Shown here: positions 1 to 12,000 of the stretch, piece after piece
Numbering within the stretch: the first letter of the stretch is position 1
Layout: every line of letters starts with the position of its first letter
Source: Galerina marginata
Lineage: Eukaryota > Basidiomycota > Agaricomycetes > Agaricales > Galerinaceae
Assembly: GCA_023014335.1 (NCBI GenBank)
Contig: JAECYW010000003.1
Location: 2,666,001-2,730,000 of the forward strand
Direction of reading: 5' to 3'
DNA: 64,000 nucleotides
Translations under genes and position numbers: made by a program
Notes under the pieces: generated by a model
What the model was told of the DNA's origin: nothing
The model's input: only the letters and a program-made list of their open reading frames with translations
Databases searched by the model: none

Positions 1-1576
1 GACTGTGCTGAAGGTCGCCTCGGAGGTAGAGATACCGTTTCCATCATCAGGGGACTTATATCCTGATGGGAAGCTAGCGACGAATTGCCAGTACCTGCGA
101 GGAAAGGAAATGATTGGACGACTCGTGTATCAATGGGAGAAGAACGTACTGGAATCCAGCGACTCCAGAGCTCAGAGCAGTGTTGAGCCAGCCTTGGACA
201 ACGCCTTGACGGCCACTGCTGGATGTCCCAAATTCTTCGAGGACTACAGGCTTGTTGATGGATTTCGCCTTCGTCATATGCTGGGAGATCCAAGTGTTTC
301 CCCAAGACGTCGTCTGGCCCCATGATCCAGGATACAAATGGATGGTGCCATAGTCGATCGTGCTGATCTTGAGGTTATTGGTCCAATCAATGCCTTCGCC
401 ACCCTGGTATGGGTAGGTTGATCCGAAGCCGTCTGCAGCGGTAAACCAGCCCTCGTCGCCCATGGTCACCTATGGTAAAAGTGAGTAGGATTGACGCTCC
501 AGGAAGCCAATGGGTTCTCACCATGTGATTCGAGTCCAGGGATTTTATGTAGGAGGATATTTGCTTTGCCCAGTTTGTAATCAGGGCTGTGTTGCAAGCG
601 GACGACGCTCCTCTGTTGTCATCTCCAGTGCACCCTGTACTCGCGCATGACTGTCAATTACCGTTACAATGAGCGAACGACGGTCTTACTTGGCTCATTC
701 ATCAACTCCCAAGCGAAAATCCCTGGCGAAGTTTTGTATCGGTTCACGAAAAAGCTGATGTACTTTTTGTAGGCAGCAATAATCTTCGCGTTACTGTAGA
801 ACGTATCGTGCGTGCCAGAGCTTCCGACAATCTGCTGGATGTACAGACTAATGGATGGCCCCCAGTTTCCAATCATGGGTACAACAAGCCGAATATTATT
901 GGCGACTGCGGCGTTGACGATGGGGTCCATGTGCTTCGCGAAGGCGGCGGCATTGGGTGTGTTGGTGCTGCCACTCCATGTCTGAAGCGCGTCGGAAGAA
1001 CTGCCTACGACATCGCTCCAAGCGAAAATGCGGAGAACGTGGAGGCCTGCAGAATTCATTTGGCTGAAGAGACTGTTCAGGTCGGTGGAGCTGAGACTAG
1101 TCGCCCAATAGCTATAGAGGTGAACGCAGCACAACATCAGTGCGTGTCGTCCGAAGAGCTGAAGAGCAAGCCTCACGCATTTGTTCCGCCAAAGAAGAAT
1201 GGCTTGCCGTTCAAAGTGAAGCCAGTACCAGATGCTCGGACGAAGCCTGTGGCGGCAGCTGGAGCCCGGTCAGCAATGTCCGCGACATCTGCACTATCTG
1301 CAAATGTGAGCCGTTAGTGGAGCGATACTATTATTATCAGCCAAAAAAAACCTGCCCGGAAGACATTGGGAGTAATTCTCATTCGACGCTGTGCAGGTTG
1401 ATCCAGCAACACAGGCAGTAGCGCCAGCTGAAAGAAAAACAATCAGAGCTGCGACTCTCGTCCATCGATACTAGGAACATACTAAAGTCTGTGCCGCCAC
1501 ACTGCCCGAAGAGTGGGGTTGCAAGCGCTTGCCTGGCGAGGACGGCGAGGACGACGAAAGCAGCTTCAATGCGCAT
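1..1576 (-). CDS. GH5 endo-beta-1,4-mannanase with N-terminal CBM1 (3' end outside window)
   Basis: Secreted enzyme expected to cut beta-1,4-mannan in plant cell walls. The start at 1576 opens a signal peptide (MRIEAAFVVLAVLARQALA) followed at once by a family 1 cellulose-binding module (GQCGG, then paired cysteines, ending NYSQC). A short Ala/Asp linker leads to the catalytic domain. In-frame exons are 1483-1576, 1352-1427, 1177-1293, 690-1111, 522-634, 150-469 and 1-94, all with short introns. The acid/base Glu lies in WELMNEP at the end of exon 4 and the nucleophile Glu in VVLEEFG in exon 6. The CBM1 is itself split by an intron. The reading frame runs off position 1 after the conserved GFQYWQF region, so only the C-terminal tail is missing. 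The family call rests on motif order. Subfamily GH5_7 is likely but inferred. Confidence 0.9.
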
Positions 1577-3126
1577 GATCGTAAGTGCTGACTTGCTTTT
1601 GAATTGCGGGTTTTTGGTCGACTAGGATGATTTCGGTCTTCATTTTATAGTGCGAAATTTGAAAATCGAATTGCATTTGAAGGTTGACGATCACGAGAGG
1701 GCCAGTTGTCTTCTCGTACCGACATAAACCCAGGTGTTCCAGTTGGTCCACTATCATATGGGCCTTTGTCGAATATATTGCCGTGCAGGCAAGTTGCAAA
1801 TGGTGTGTCCAATGACATAGTTCGACGGATAAATAAACCTTTGGTCTGTCAGTTGTACAGTTCAATGGAAGCTAGTGATGAATATCGGCGGCCGTAGCCT
1901 TGCAATTGGCGAAGATGTTGCAGAAGTAAACAAAGGAACGAGCGAAATTTATCCATCCATCTCAGGTCTAGTTCGATGTACTTGGCTTTCCCGTCTATTC
2001 TTCTTCTAAATTCCTTGCATTATTTGCCCAGCTTTTGCATTTATCCTTCATTTATCCCTCCCGACGCTCCCGTGTCTAAAATTGGGAATGACGAACGGCC
2101 CGAAACACTCACGAATCTCTTAACTTTAGGTTATTCCCTTGAAATGGCCCCTCCGGGCGGCGCCTGGACTTCCCACGCAAAACACACGGAAGAATTTAGT
2201 CTGTCGATCAGGTGGCAATATGTGATGTGACAAGTCACAAAACTCTTAGGAATGAATCGATTCACATGTTGTACTCTTTTCATCCTCATCTCTTCTGTCT
2301 GTCTGCTATATTCTTAGATGCTCAGTCATCCAACAACCTATACTCTTCAAAGAGGACTTAGATATAGGGGCTCATACCTGGCTTTCAGACCACAATAAGA
2401 CCAGCATTACTTTGTCACTGCAAAAGGCAACATATTTTATAACTCCCGTTTTCCTACAAACTCCGAGAATTCGGCCAATCCCTCTTCTCTGATTAGCAGA
2501 TAAAGACATCAATTTATGCATTTGCTACATACCAGAAGTTCTTGGTTATCACTATCATGTCGTCATTCTTGTAGGCACTCTGAGGTGTCTGGGAGAGCAG
2601 CGTCTTTTATAGTGATATCCCTGGGCTTCTGGAATACGTGGAAGTGTGATATTGATCGCTTTTAATCGCTGATCGAATTAATGCCAAAAATAGGGACATT
2701 GTTCAAGCTTCTGTCATTCTACGCTCAAAAAAAAATTTTTGTATCTTTTTATATGGTAATAAAAAAAAAACATCGATTTACCGAACTGCTTACTTATGTT
2801 CCAAGGCCATTTAGTAAAGAATTAAACTGATACGCTAAGAAATATTCAATGTGCATGACAGTGGACACTAGAGAAAGTCTAATTTTTTAAAAAATAACGA
2901 AAATATAGAGCGACGCTATATGATTCCAGAAGCCCTGGGGTATCACTTGAACGAATCTGTTTTGAGTATAGTCCAACCGGAAGAATCGGCATTAGTAAAT
3001 CTATAGCTTTGCAAATCTAGGGACTGGAAGATCGAATACTGAGATCAAATTTGACTTCCGCTCAGGGCTTTAAAGGCAGGGAAAAATCGTTTTTTTTTTT
3101 CCCCCACCTTTCTCTTCTCAAACGCA
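1577..3126. other. Intergenic region, mannanase promoter side
   Basis: No convincing exon chain was seen. Reading frames here are short and end quickly. The part near 1577-2300 should contain the mannanase promoter, since that gene runs leftward. The 2611-2947 part carries an inverted repeat listed separately. From about 2700 the sequence is A/T-rich with homopolymer runs. Confidence 0.5.
2611..2947. repeat. Inverted-repeat element, candidate MITE
   Basis: A 25-bp segment starting agtgatatccctgggcttct at 2611 recurs in inverted orientation ending near 2947, matching at 23 of 25 positions. The arms flank about 285 bp of A/T-rich, non-coding DNA. This is the layout of a small non-autonomous DNA transposon. 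I could not find a clean target-site duplication, so the exact ends and family are open. Confidence 0.45.
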
Positions 3127-4147
3127 ATGTCTGTAGACAGCGATATAATCCCTGCTTTACCTTCTCTGGATCTTTCCCAATGTCAAACTCCTACACACAA
3201 GGACGACAGTCTTGCTGTTACAGTTAAGGGTAAATAATTCTTTTGCGTTTGCTATGGACTTTGTATGGACTGTCTAATAATTATTACAACCAGATCAAGG
3301 TGTTGCCATCCCAGCGTTACCCACATATCCTCCTCCCAATCCTGTCTCCTTCCTGTCTCCTCCTACCATCATAATACCAGCAAGCAATGAGTCGTTTGCT
3401 TCTCTGTTCACGCGTGCCTCGGATGCCTCGGGTCCCGGAGAAATCACCCAAACCAAGTTTGATCCTCTTGCAACAATACGGCCAAAGTCAAGCGCTGTTG
3501 ATACGCGGTCCTGTTCTACAGAATCTGTCGCCGGAACCTTCGACCAAGTCCCATATACCGGCGCTGCAGCGGGCCGCTTTTCTAGATTTCCGGAAGAGTA
3601 TCGGCTCATCCCGCCTAACTACGCAACCCTGCCAGCAAGCTGCCGTTCGATCCCACCGCCTCCCCTTACCTCCCGCCAGAAAACAAGATCAATCGAAACA
3701 CCTCCTATATCTATTCCTCGATCCAGTATCGTAACATCTTACTATCCTCCTCAATATTTCGGGACACGACGGGCTTACACTGTCAATCCCTCAGTAGTTG
3801 CTCGCCGCCATGTCCGTAGGGGCATACAAGTTATTTTTGAAGGTGTTGTAGGCGTTGACGTCAACTACCACGTCAACAGGGTCCGAAAATTCCACGGGGA
3901 CGTGGCCGACGTCGAACTCGTGGCCTTTACTAACGATGGGCAGTCTCACCCAGAAACCAGCGCGACTTGGCCGCCCATCGTCGTGGAACTTCCCGCTACG
4001 GCCGTTTTGATGACTGAAAGGCAGATCGTTACAGAGCCCACAAGTACGGAGTTCCAGCAGGAAGAGGAGGAACTTTTTGGGGCCTTCTTACCATGTGAAT
4101 CGACGTTATTTTCTATGTTTTTCCATTGCCGCAACCCTTGTAACTGA
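3127..4147 (+). CDS. Hypothetical proline/serine-rich protein
   Basis: Not recognised. Two exons, 3127-3229 and 3294-4147, join across a 64-bp GT-AG intron into a 318-residue frame without stops. The N-terminal two thirds is rich in Pro, Ser and Thr with many short PP runs and looks disordered. The last third, from about residue 200, is more ordered. It alternates hydrophobic and charged residues, has a stretch rich in Asp and Val, an acidic patch (QQEEEE), and ends with two close cysteines (CRNPC). No signal peptide or membrane segment is visible. The start is the first ATG of exon 1; exon 2 has no ATG before its last third, which supports the two-exon model. Confidence 0.55.
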
Positions 4148-4579
4148 TTACGGTCTGCTTATTCAACTTCCCTCCCCTCCATCTCCATCTTTATCGACAG
4201 TAACGTTTCATTATTTTTTCCTGTTATTACTTTTTCTTTTGATGCATATATATAGTCAGACGAATAATCGCGCAGATTTGTTTATATTCAGTTGAATTTG
4301 ATACATGTATATAACTTCCAATTCGAGTCAAAATTTCGCGTTCCAAAAGAAAAATGAAAGCAAGAAATCACACTAGTACGCTATGTCCTGGCTAATAGAA
4401 TTTGCATCCTTGACTATTGCGAAATAAAACGGTGTTGCTGAAATCGCAAGTCAAAGGGTCAAGACATGAAACAATTGACGAAATTCCATCACGACGGGCA
4501 AGTAAGGGATATGCGTCCTCGTCGTATAGTGCTGCAGGCCACAGAAATCAGTTTCGAGACAGGTAAATTTATTTGAAAG

Positions 4580-5560
4580 TCACCGACAATTCAATGATTT
4601 GGGCCTTTTGATTATTGGTCGGGCACGACCAACACGATATCCAACCAATGACTTCGATCTGGTAGGATATTTTCCACCTCCTGCGCGCTCATTTGATGCG
4701 GAAAGGTCGAAAGCATCCTTCGTGATCTTGATTCCGTCAGAAATGTAACTACCGTCCGGTGTACGATCCCAAGGACAACGGGAGAGGCCATCTTCCTCTG
4801 TTTGTGACATAAATAAAACAGGTTCAGATGAGGACGAATCGACAGCAACTGTATTTTCTCCATCGGTACGGTTAGAGGATAAGGCAATCATCGAACAGTC
4901 GACAGAATCTATGCCGTCAGGCATTCGACCCTTGTCTTGAAGCGACTCGAAAGAGGGCATCGAAACTGGCGTAGATACATAGACGGAAGAGTCGGGCGTT
5001 CCCACTAATTAGGTATCAAATCAGAGCGCAAAAATGATACTAGACTCTGAGATACTCTTACCGGTTCTGATTGTGTATCGCGCGCAGAACATAATGACAT
5101 TTTCACGTAGAAGCTTCTTCACGTCAACTATGGAATGGGTAAACGTCCGTGTCATATACAAATGAAATCGGCAACTTACCATGGAAGCGACACGGCGATT
5201 CCGTCTCGGGGGCGCCACATACGAGATGTATTGAGTTCTGAGCATCACCGTAGAAGTTGTTCGCCGTGACTAAACAGGATTTGCGACCATGAAAGCAATT
5301 CGGCATATTGAAATTATGGCTTCTCGAATGCATTTCCAAGAGTTCCGGAGGCAGAAGACATCCTTTAGAATCTAATGGACTAAAAAGTGCGTCAGATACT
5401 AAAATGAAAAAAAGTGTAAGGTACGAGTTTACTATTGAACTTCAACCAGTCTTGAGGGGAATGGGTAAACCTCGAAACTTGTGAGGTTCGTAGCGTTCAC
5501 CTGCCGACCCACGAGCCTGTCTTCAAACGAGGAGGGGATGTAAGTCGCTATATCGGCCAT
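4580..5560 (-). CDS. Hypothetical protein, multi-exon
   Basis: Not recognised. The start codon at 5560 opens MADIATYIPSSFEDRL. The model continues through exons near 5190-5395 and 5053-5117 and a last exon at 4580-5006. The two downstream junctions keep frame (CRFH|VDVKKLL and IRT|VGTPDSS), which selects this frame over a longer shadow frame in the middle exon. The junction between the first exon (about 5440-5560) and the second is not settled: no standard donor keeps the frame. The C-terminal half is Ser/Asp/Pro-rich and ends in a basic tail (RPIIKRPKSLNCR). No known domain was seen. The upstream gene is divergent, with about 480 bp between the two starts. Confidence 0.4.
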
Positions 5561-6041
5561 AACAAAGAAACAGAACCATAATTTACCGATTTCTTATACT
5601 TTACGCTCGATAAAGCTGAGTAAAGCCTGACAGAGGTAGATCAAGTCATAATATCCTGTAGATATAGACGGACGTCGCGTTGTAAGAACCGTAACAAAAT
5701 AATACCAAATCCCACCCACAAGCAATCAGCACTAGCAAACGATCCCTATCCAAACTCGCGGAGGTAGTAGGATATCCACATGGTGCTGCCTACCAGCCGG
5801 GTAAAGAGAGTCAAATAAACCATTGCAATGCCACATTTCACTGTAAGCGAAAAGACGACGAACAACTTTTGATACGCGAAAGATCAGATCGCACGACATA
5901 CAAACCCCGTCCCTAGATCGTACAATAACGGCTTCGAGTGGTCCCCAGGTTTGAATAAAGCAAATTTTGATATTAAGACACGAGTACAGTGGTCGACGTT
6001 CGCAGCATCGACTCACAGGTTATTCCTGGAATCAATCAACC

Positions 6042-7273
6042 ATGTAAGAGCTTGTAGACAGTGAAAGACCGACAACTGACCTTACGCGTGCGTATCTTCT
6101 AGGTCTTATACCTTCAAAATAACATTACCCGTCATCGCAAATGAAATTCTAGACAATATAGCATTGTATCTTTCAAAGTCGGATCGTCTGTCGATGATTC
6201 ACACCTGCTGGAGCCTACACGACGTCGGAGCAAGACTCTTATACCGAGATATAGAGACGGTCTCCCAGTACAAAGCACGACGCTTATTCAAGACCTTAGC
6301 GGAATCTAAGGAAGTGTATGCGGAGCACGTCAGATCTTTAAAGTACACCGCAGTATCGAACACGGATATTTACTGCACTTACATCCTCCTATGTGATGCA
6401 ATCCCCCGCATGAAATTCGTACGCAACCTTTCGGTTACGGTTCGCCCGCAAATCTCTGCATTTCTTGTGTACCTGCTGCATCAGCGATCAATCATACCGT
6501 CTCTTCCTCCACTCTTCGTCTCCCCGAAGGTTCGTCGACACGAATTGATAGAAAACTCTAATGGACACCTCGCCAACCTTTCACGATTAAATATTAACGG
6601 CGACCTAAACCTCTTGAAGATAGTACAAACGCGCTCGCTCACCAGTTTATGTATCACCGAAATGTTGGAGGAATCGGAATTCACGTTTTTTATCGACACC
6701 ATGACGAACGGAACGAATCGGAATTTCTGTTTACAAGAATTAGTCCTGACTGTCGATCATAAAATGGGCAATCAGATTGCCTTGACCCTATGGCGACTGG
6801 ATTTCTCCTTCCCAAACCTCACATCTCTTCTTATTAGGACCCCAACCGCGAATGCTCTGGTAAGCATAGTATCGTGGAATCAAGCTAGATACTGACATTC
6901 CATGAAGGAGGCATCACAGATCTTCACGATCAAACCGCCTATATTCCCTGCTTTACAGAAGTTCAGTCTCAACGACTGGACGATCCTCCGACCTGTATAT
7001 TCTCTGGTCGAAAAGGAAAGCATGGAATTACAGAAGACTCACATTATCAAAGCGGGTAGGATGCGCCAGAAATTGGAGGCCATAAGTTTCGGCATAGTCC
7101 ATTGGTTAAAGGAGCCCCCCTATCAAAACAGATGGGAAAAGCACCTCGAACCGATACCAGACGACGACTTCGGAGAAGCCGACTATGGGAGTAACGACCA
7201 CCCTCTGTTCTGGGATGTCGTGTACAAAAAACCACAGGCAATTTCTTCATTAGATCTGGAAATCCTGTCTTGA
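6042..7273 (+). CDS. F-box and LRR-like protein
   Basis: Likely substrate-binding subunit of an SCF ubiquitin ligase. The N-terminus carries an F-box (ITLPVIANEILDNIALYL, then CWSLHDVGARLLYRDI). The rest has repeated Leu-rich stretches of the kind seen in mushroom F-box proteins (for example LSRLNINGDLNLL and LTSLLIRTP). Exons are 6042-6043, 6103-6859 and 6908-7273, giving 374 residues. The first intron, with a GTAAGA donor, would split the start codon: AT is at 6042-6043 and the G at 6103. No other ATG lies in frame upstream of the F-box. The last junction (NAL|EASQIF) is in phase 0. The family is reliable; the substrate is unknown. Confidence 0.7.
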
Positions 7274-9043
7274 GTTACAGGAATTGGGCCATGTATGGTA
7301 GGTCGCACAGAGAACAGCGACAACTCGGTAGCCTCTTCTAGTACGTGGTTGGCGTCACAAGCAAAGTTGACGAATTCTATTTATTTTCAAACTCCTCTGG
7401 GTGACTCGTGACAAGACTGCATAGCCCCAGAATGTGACAGCGAGTGTATTAACTCCGCTCACCCCGTGCAGCGGCTATGCCTTGCTACAGGGAGTATTCT
7501 TTTTTTTTCTTTCTCAGTAAATAGCTGTACGGAAGTGATTTATCGACGAGGATTATATATATTTATTTTCGGATGGTTGAGCGCCGATCTACTTAAGTCT
7601 TCCGACTACATACCCTTAGAAATTCGCAGAGCTTTCAATACGCGCGGGCGAGAATCTCTCTGAGAGAGAATCGGGCAATTCCGGTGCCCACCATGCGGAT
7701 CGCATCATTGCTCGCCGGATGCCGCCCTTCCATTTAAGTAGGTCGCTCCCGCCTGCCGCGGCGCGCCTGCCTTTGCTCCGCCCCGCGCTCTGTACCCAAG
7801 CGCTGACTGGTCAATGGTCGGCCACTAGATGTCGACGACCTTTATATCTCGTCGTCGCTATCTTCTTTAGCATCCGCTTCATTCTCATTAGTAACGCGAA
7901 TGTTTATCCATGTTCTAACAATCAGTTGCGATCGGTGATTCGGCGAGTTGCCGACCAATTGCTGACGGTCGTTCAACCACAAAGCTGAAGCACAATTTTC
8001 CTAGCTTGGAGCATGGTGTTGCGCGGCTCGCTTCCACCTGTTCACTTTCGGTCATAGGTGAGTTTTTCGGCTGCTTTCCGAGCAGTGGTATTGCCAAAGT
8101 ATTGCACCTCCTTCAAACCTCCTCAGCTGAGTTGGTAGTCCGTTCGGACGTCGTTGCCATGTATGGCAGTTCCACCGTGATTTGTCATTCTGATTAAAAA
8201 TAGGATTCTCAGAGAATTTCTCATCCCCGTCGATTGAATACCCTCCCAAATTCGCAAGGTGTATCGCCTTGTATTGTGACCGTTTCTTACATAGCACCAA
8301 GTGAGTTCCAGTTACTCGAAGCATATGAAACTCACCAGGGCAGGGGAGATTTGGATCAAACGACAGACTTAGCAGTGCAGTTCGGAAGCCAAATCAGCCG
8401 ACGGGAACGGAATTTAAAAATAGATGGCATCTCAACATTTCACATCGACTAACCCGGGCTTCGAGGCACGTGAACAAGAACGCGTCTCTGCACCGCGTTC
8501 GCTTTTGCTTTATTTGTGTCCCAGACTTACGATGTAGCTATTTTAATTACTTGAGTTACATATGTACCGTGGTCGGTTTAGACCGATATAAATCCTAGAC
8601 GCCGTTTATTCACGAGTAGCTCTACTGATTCCATTGCTAGGAGGTAACGTGTGCTGCGGAATGAATTTCAGTGTAACTTCTAGGTGTTGCAACGGGCAAT
8701 TTAACAAGCGCTGTATTAGAATTTTAGCCGTATATCCAGCTCAACCAACGTGTATGCATCTAGCTTAATTAAATGACACGAATTACGGGCCCACGGAGTA
8801 TAATACTGTGCTTCAACGCACAGCGATGTAAATTCGTTCAGTTACAATAACATCAAAGTGTATAATGCTAACTCATCCCTTAAAAAAGGGAGTTAAGAAA
8901 AAAAAATAAGAAACACCTGCCCTCCTCCCCCCCCCCTCCCAGAGTCACCCTCCGAAAAGGAAGAAATATAACTACAGATCTCGAGTTACAGTTAAAACGA
9001 CTAAATACAACGCATTGGGCGTCCACCCAATATGTCAGTGCCC
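7274..9043. other. Gene-free stretch between F-box gene and Helitron ORF
   Basis: No supported gene. It should contain the 3' flank of the Helitron reading frame. Short stem-loops are visible, for example a 6-bp stem (ctgtgc/gcacag, loop ttcaac) at 8806-8823 and a 7-bp stem (gaacgcg/cgcgttc) near 8474-8496. None is followed by an unambiguous CTRR end on the minus strand. A C-rich run lies near 8925. Confidence 0.4.
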
Positions 9044-12000
9044 TCACAAGGACGCTACAGCAAGGCTGTTTAAGCGAGCTAACTCGCTTCTTAACTCTTC
9101 TGGAAGCCTTCGATATATCTTTGTAGGCGGGAACCACCTCAGGATCAGCAAACCAGAAAGTGACTTAACCCTCGATAGCATCACATAAACACCTTGACCT
9201 CTAGCGGTAGCGAGATCAACTATTGCCCTCTCTAGGGTACGCCCTTGACTTTTAAAATCAGTATAAACATAAGCGGGAACAAGAGGTAATTGCTTTCTTG
9301 TAAAAGATTTACTCTTGACCGCGGTCAATGTCAACGGCTTGTGCTCAATCCGGGTTACAACTGGGAAAATAGGCACTACGTCTTCATCTAGACCGTCGAC
9401 ACGAATGCCACAACCTGGAATATTAACATAAACGACCGTAGCGTATCTTCGGCTGTTTGAATCTTCCTCGAATTTGATATCTACAATTGTACCCTCTGAT
9501 CCGTTTACGATGCCATCATCAAAGGCAAGATTCTCGGTAACCATTACTTTCATTCCCACAAAAAGAGGTAATCGTCCAAATGCCTCCCGATTCACTGCAG
9601 AAGGTAGATCCCATAATTTTTTCTGTATTTGACCGCTAGCTGACTTCTTGTTGAAAAAATCCTTCGAGTAATAGATTCGCAACTCCGAACCTGATCTTCT
9701 TGAATGATACTTAACTAGTTTTACATTCAAAATATCTCGTAACGATTTACTTCCAACAATAATAGGCGCATCCTTAAATGCCTCTAGTACTGATGGATTA
9801 GATGCTTGATTTTCCATTAAGCGACTCCGGAGGTAATCTGAATCAGAAATGCTGAGAGGTGGCACGGCATCATTTCTGCATTGCCCCAACCGTAGCCTAA
9901 GAAGGAAACTAGCATAGACCGGGTCGTCATTCTGACGCTGATTCTTTACCAATTCGATTACTGCATTGACCTGCCGCCAGAGGACTGCCCCATTCATGGC
10001 ACTAATGCCATACTCGTTACGCGACTCAGCAAAAGACGGATTTTTCACTAATTCATTTGAGTATAAAGCGTATTGTTTTGGGGGTTTTAACTGTCCAAAG
10101 TCTCCCATGAATATCACATTAACTCCTCCAAATGGTTTACCATGATTAATTATATCGTCGCCTTTGGCCTGACGAATTCTGCTCGATAGCTGACTCAAAA
10201 ATCTCGCGCCTACCATCGAAACTTCGTCTATTATTAGAAATTTGACATACTTCCAAATCCGGGAAAGTGGCGCCACATTCTTAGATTTGCCATTCGGAGT
10301 GGCAAGTATCAGAGAGTGAAGTGTCTGACCTCGTATAAGAACCGCAGCAATGCCTGTCGGCGCTCCGAGAAGCAATTCTCGACGCCTGTCCAATCTCTCG
10401 AAAAGTAGGACGATTGACTTGATTACATGAGATTTCCCTGTCCCTCCGACACCGGCTACATGCATCAGTAACTGTTCATCTCTTCTTTCAATTAGATGAT
10501 GTGCGACCAAATTGTAAGCTCTCAATTGTTCTCGATTATTATGCAGACCCATATCGAGGATTACCTGATCTGAAACCCTTATTTCCCTTTCTCTATTCGA
10601 ACGATTGTCACTGTCACCTCGCAATACAGTCCGAATGACAATTGGAATTTCAGGTCGTATGGGACGTCTAGCTGAGGAATCCCGGTCAGCGTTCTGCTCA
10701 TCTTCATCCGCGACGTTGTGTAACCTCTTCCGCTTTCCTGTCATAACAGCCAACTGACAGGCTAACACTTCCTGTTCACTTTCTACTACCTGGGACGGTG
10801 AATTAAGAGTGTCTCGAGCAGAATCAACAAGATCATCCATGCTAATAGGCAAACACATGTCCAACAATCTTGACACATCATCGCTAAGTATTTCACTCCC
10901 GTCAGAAACATCAATTTGTTCGTCTCCTATCGTTCCATCAAGTTCTCGAAATGGATCGAAATTATAAATTTCAGCAAAATTCGCAATGTGCTCACGTCCT
11001 TCGTTATCTTGCAGATATGCGGTCTGGTCCTCCTCGAGTGTGAGTTTGTCTTGTTCTCTCCTTAGTCTTCCCTTCCGGTGATTGTCTCTCGCTTCACTAC
11101 ACTCTGTTAGAACTTGCATATTGGCAATGATATTCCTATGTCTTTCTGTCAAGTCTGGTTCATGTCGGCGAAATGCATCCAACCACAATTCGTTTTGATC
11201 CTTGAGATCAGACAGACGCCGCCAGGGCTTGAATAATACTAGCATGTCCCTTGCCCATTCTTCTCTGACCTCTGTCGATTTATTTGGGTTAGGTATGCCT
11301 GGCCCGAGAATTACCGGAATGTGCCTCTCTCGTCGAAGAACGAGATAATGCGTATGCCGCTGAGGGTGTTGAGAACTTATAAAAGAGCCGGGAAGTCCGA
11401 CCGCGGTATCAACATTTTTCCCATATCTGGACTTGGATGTTAAGGCCACGAAGTCGTATAGGCACATTGAGGAATATGTCGGATGCCCCCCCCTGTATAC
11501 GTAGTCGAGCTGCTGATTTGACGCTGTGATTGACTTTGGGGCAAGGGCCAAAGCTACGGTGCTTTCCGTTGATTGCGGGTTGGTTACGTCTACATCGTTG
11601 GATTCCGCGAGTTCATTTTGCGCAAATCTTCGGAACGCGTTCCATTGCAAGACTGAAAATTTATCGGAAGTGTAATGATCACCCCCCCCCACGAGATAGC
11701 TCATGACTTGAGGATGTGAAATTTCCAATCGGCCCATCATACCATTCACGGCGCTGATCACTGCACCCGTTACTTGACCACTGGAACTACCAGTCAATCC
11801 TTCGGGGATTCTACTGTAAACTTTCTTAACAGCATATGACAGAGCTGCCATTCCGACATGTACAGGTAAAGATGGCTTGGTTATATAGTCTGTTACATAG
11901 TATAAGAAAGCTTTAGCTGCTTCACCTGACCCAACAAATTTAATATCCATATTGCACCGTAGAAGGTAAACTACTACATCCGTGTATGGAGCTAGACGTG

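Noticed and set aside
808..1317. 169-codon plus-strand frame over the mannanase
   Set aside because: It is antisense to the mannanase, whose exons on the minus strand carry GH5 motifs and agree in phase.
5732..6016. 94-codon minus-strand frame between two genes
   Set aside because: No domain, no splice partner; it overlaps the promoter of the F-box gene.
8806..8823. Helitron 3' hairpin
   Set aside because: A good stem-loop, but no CTRR end follows at the usual distance.
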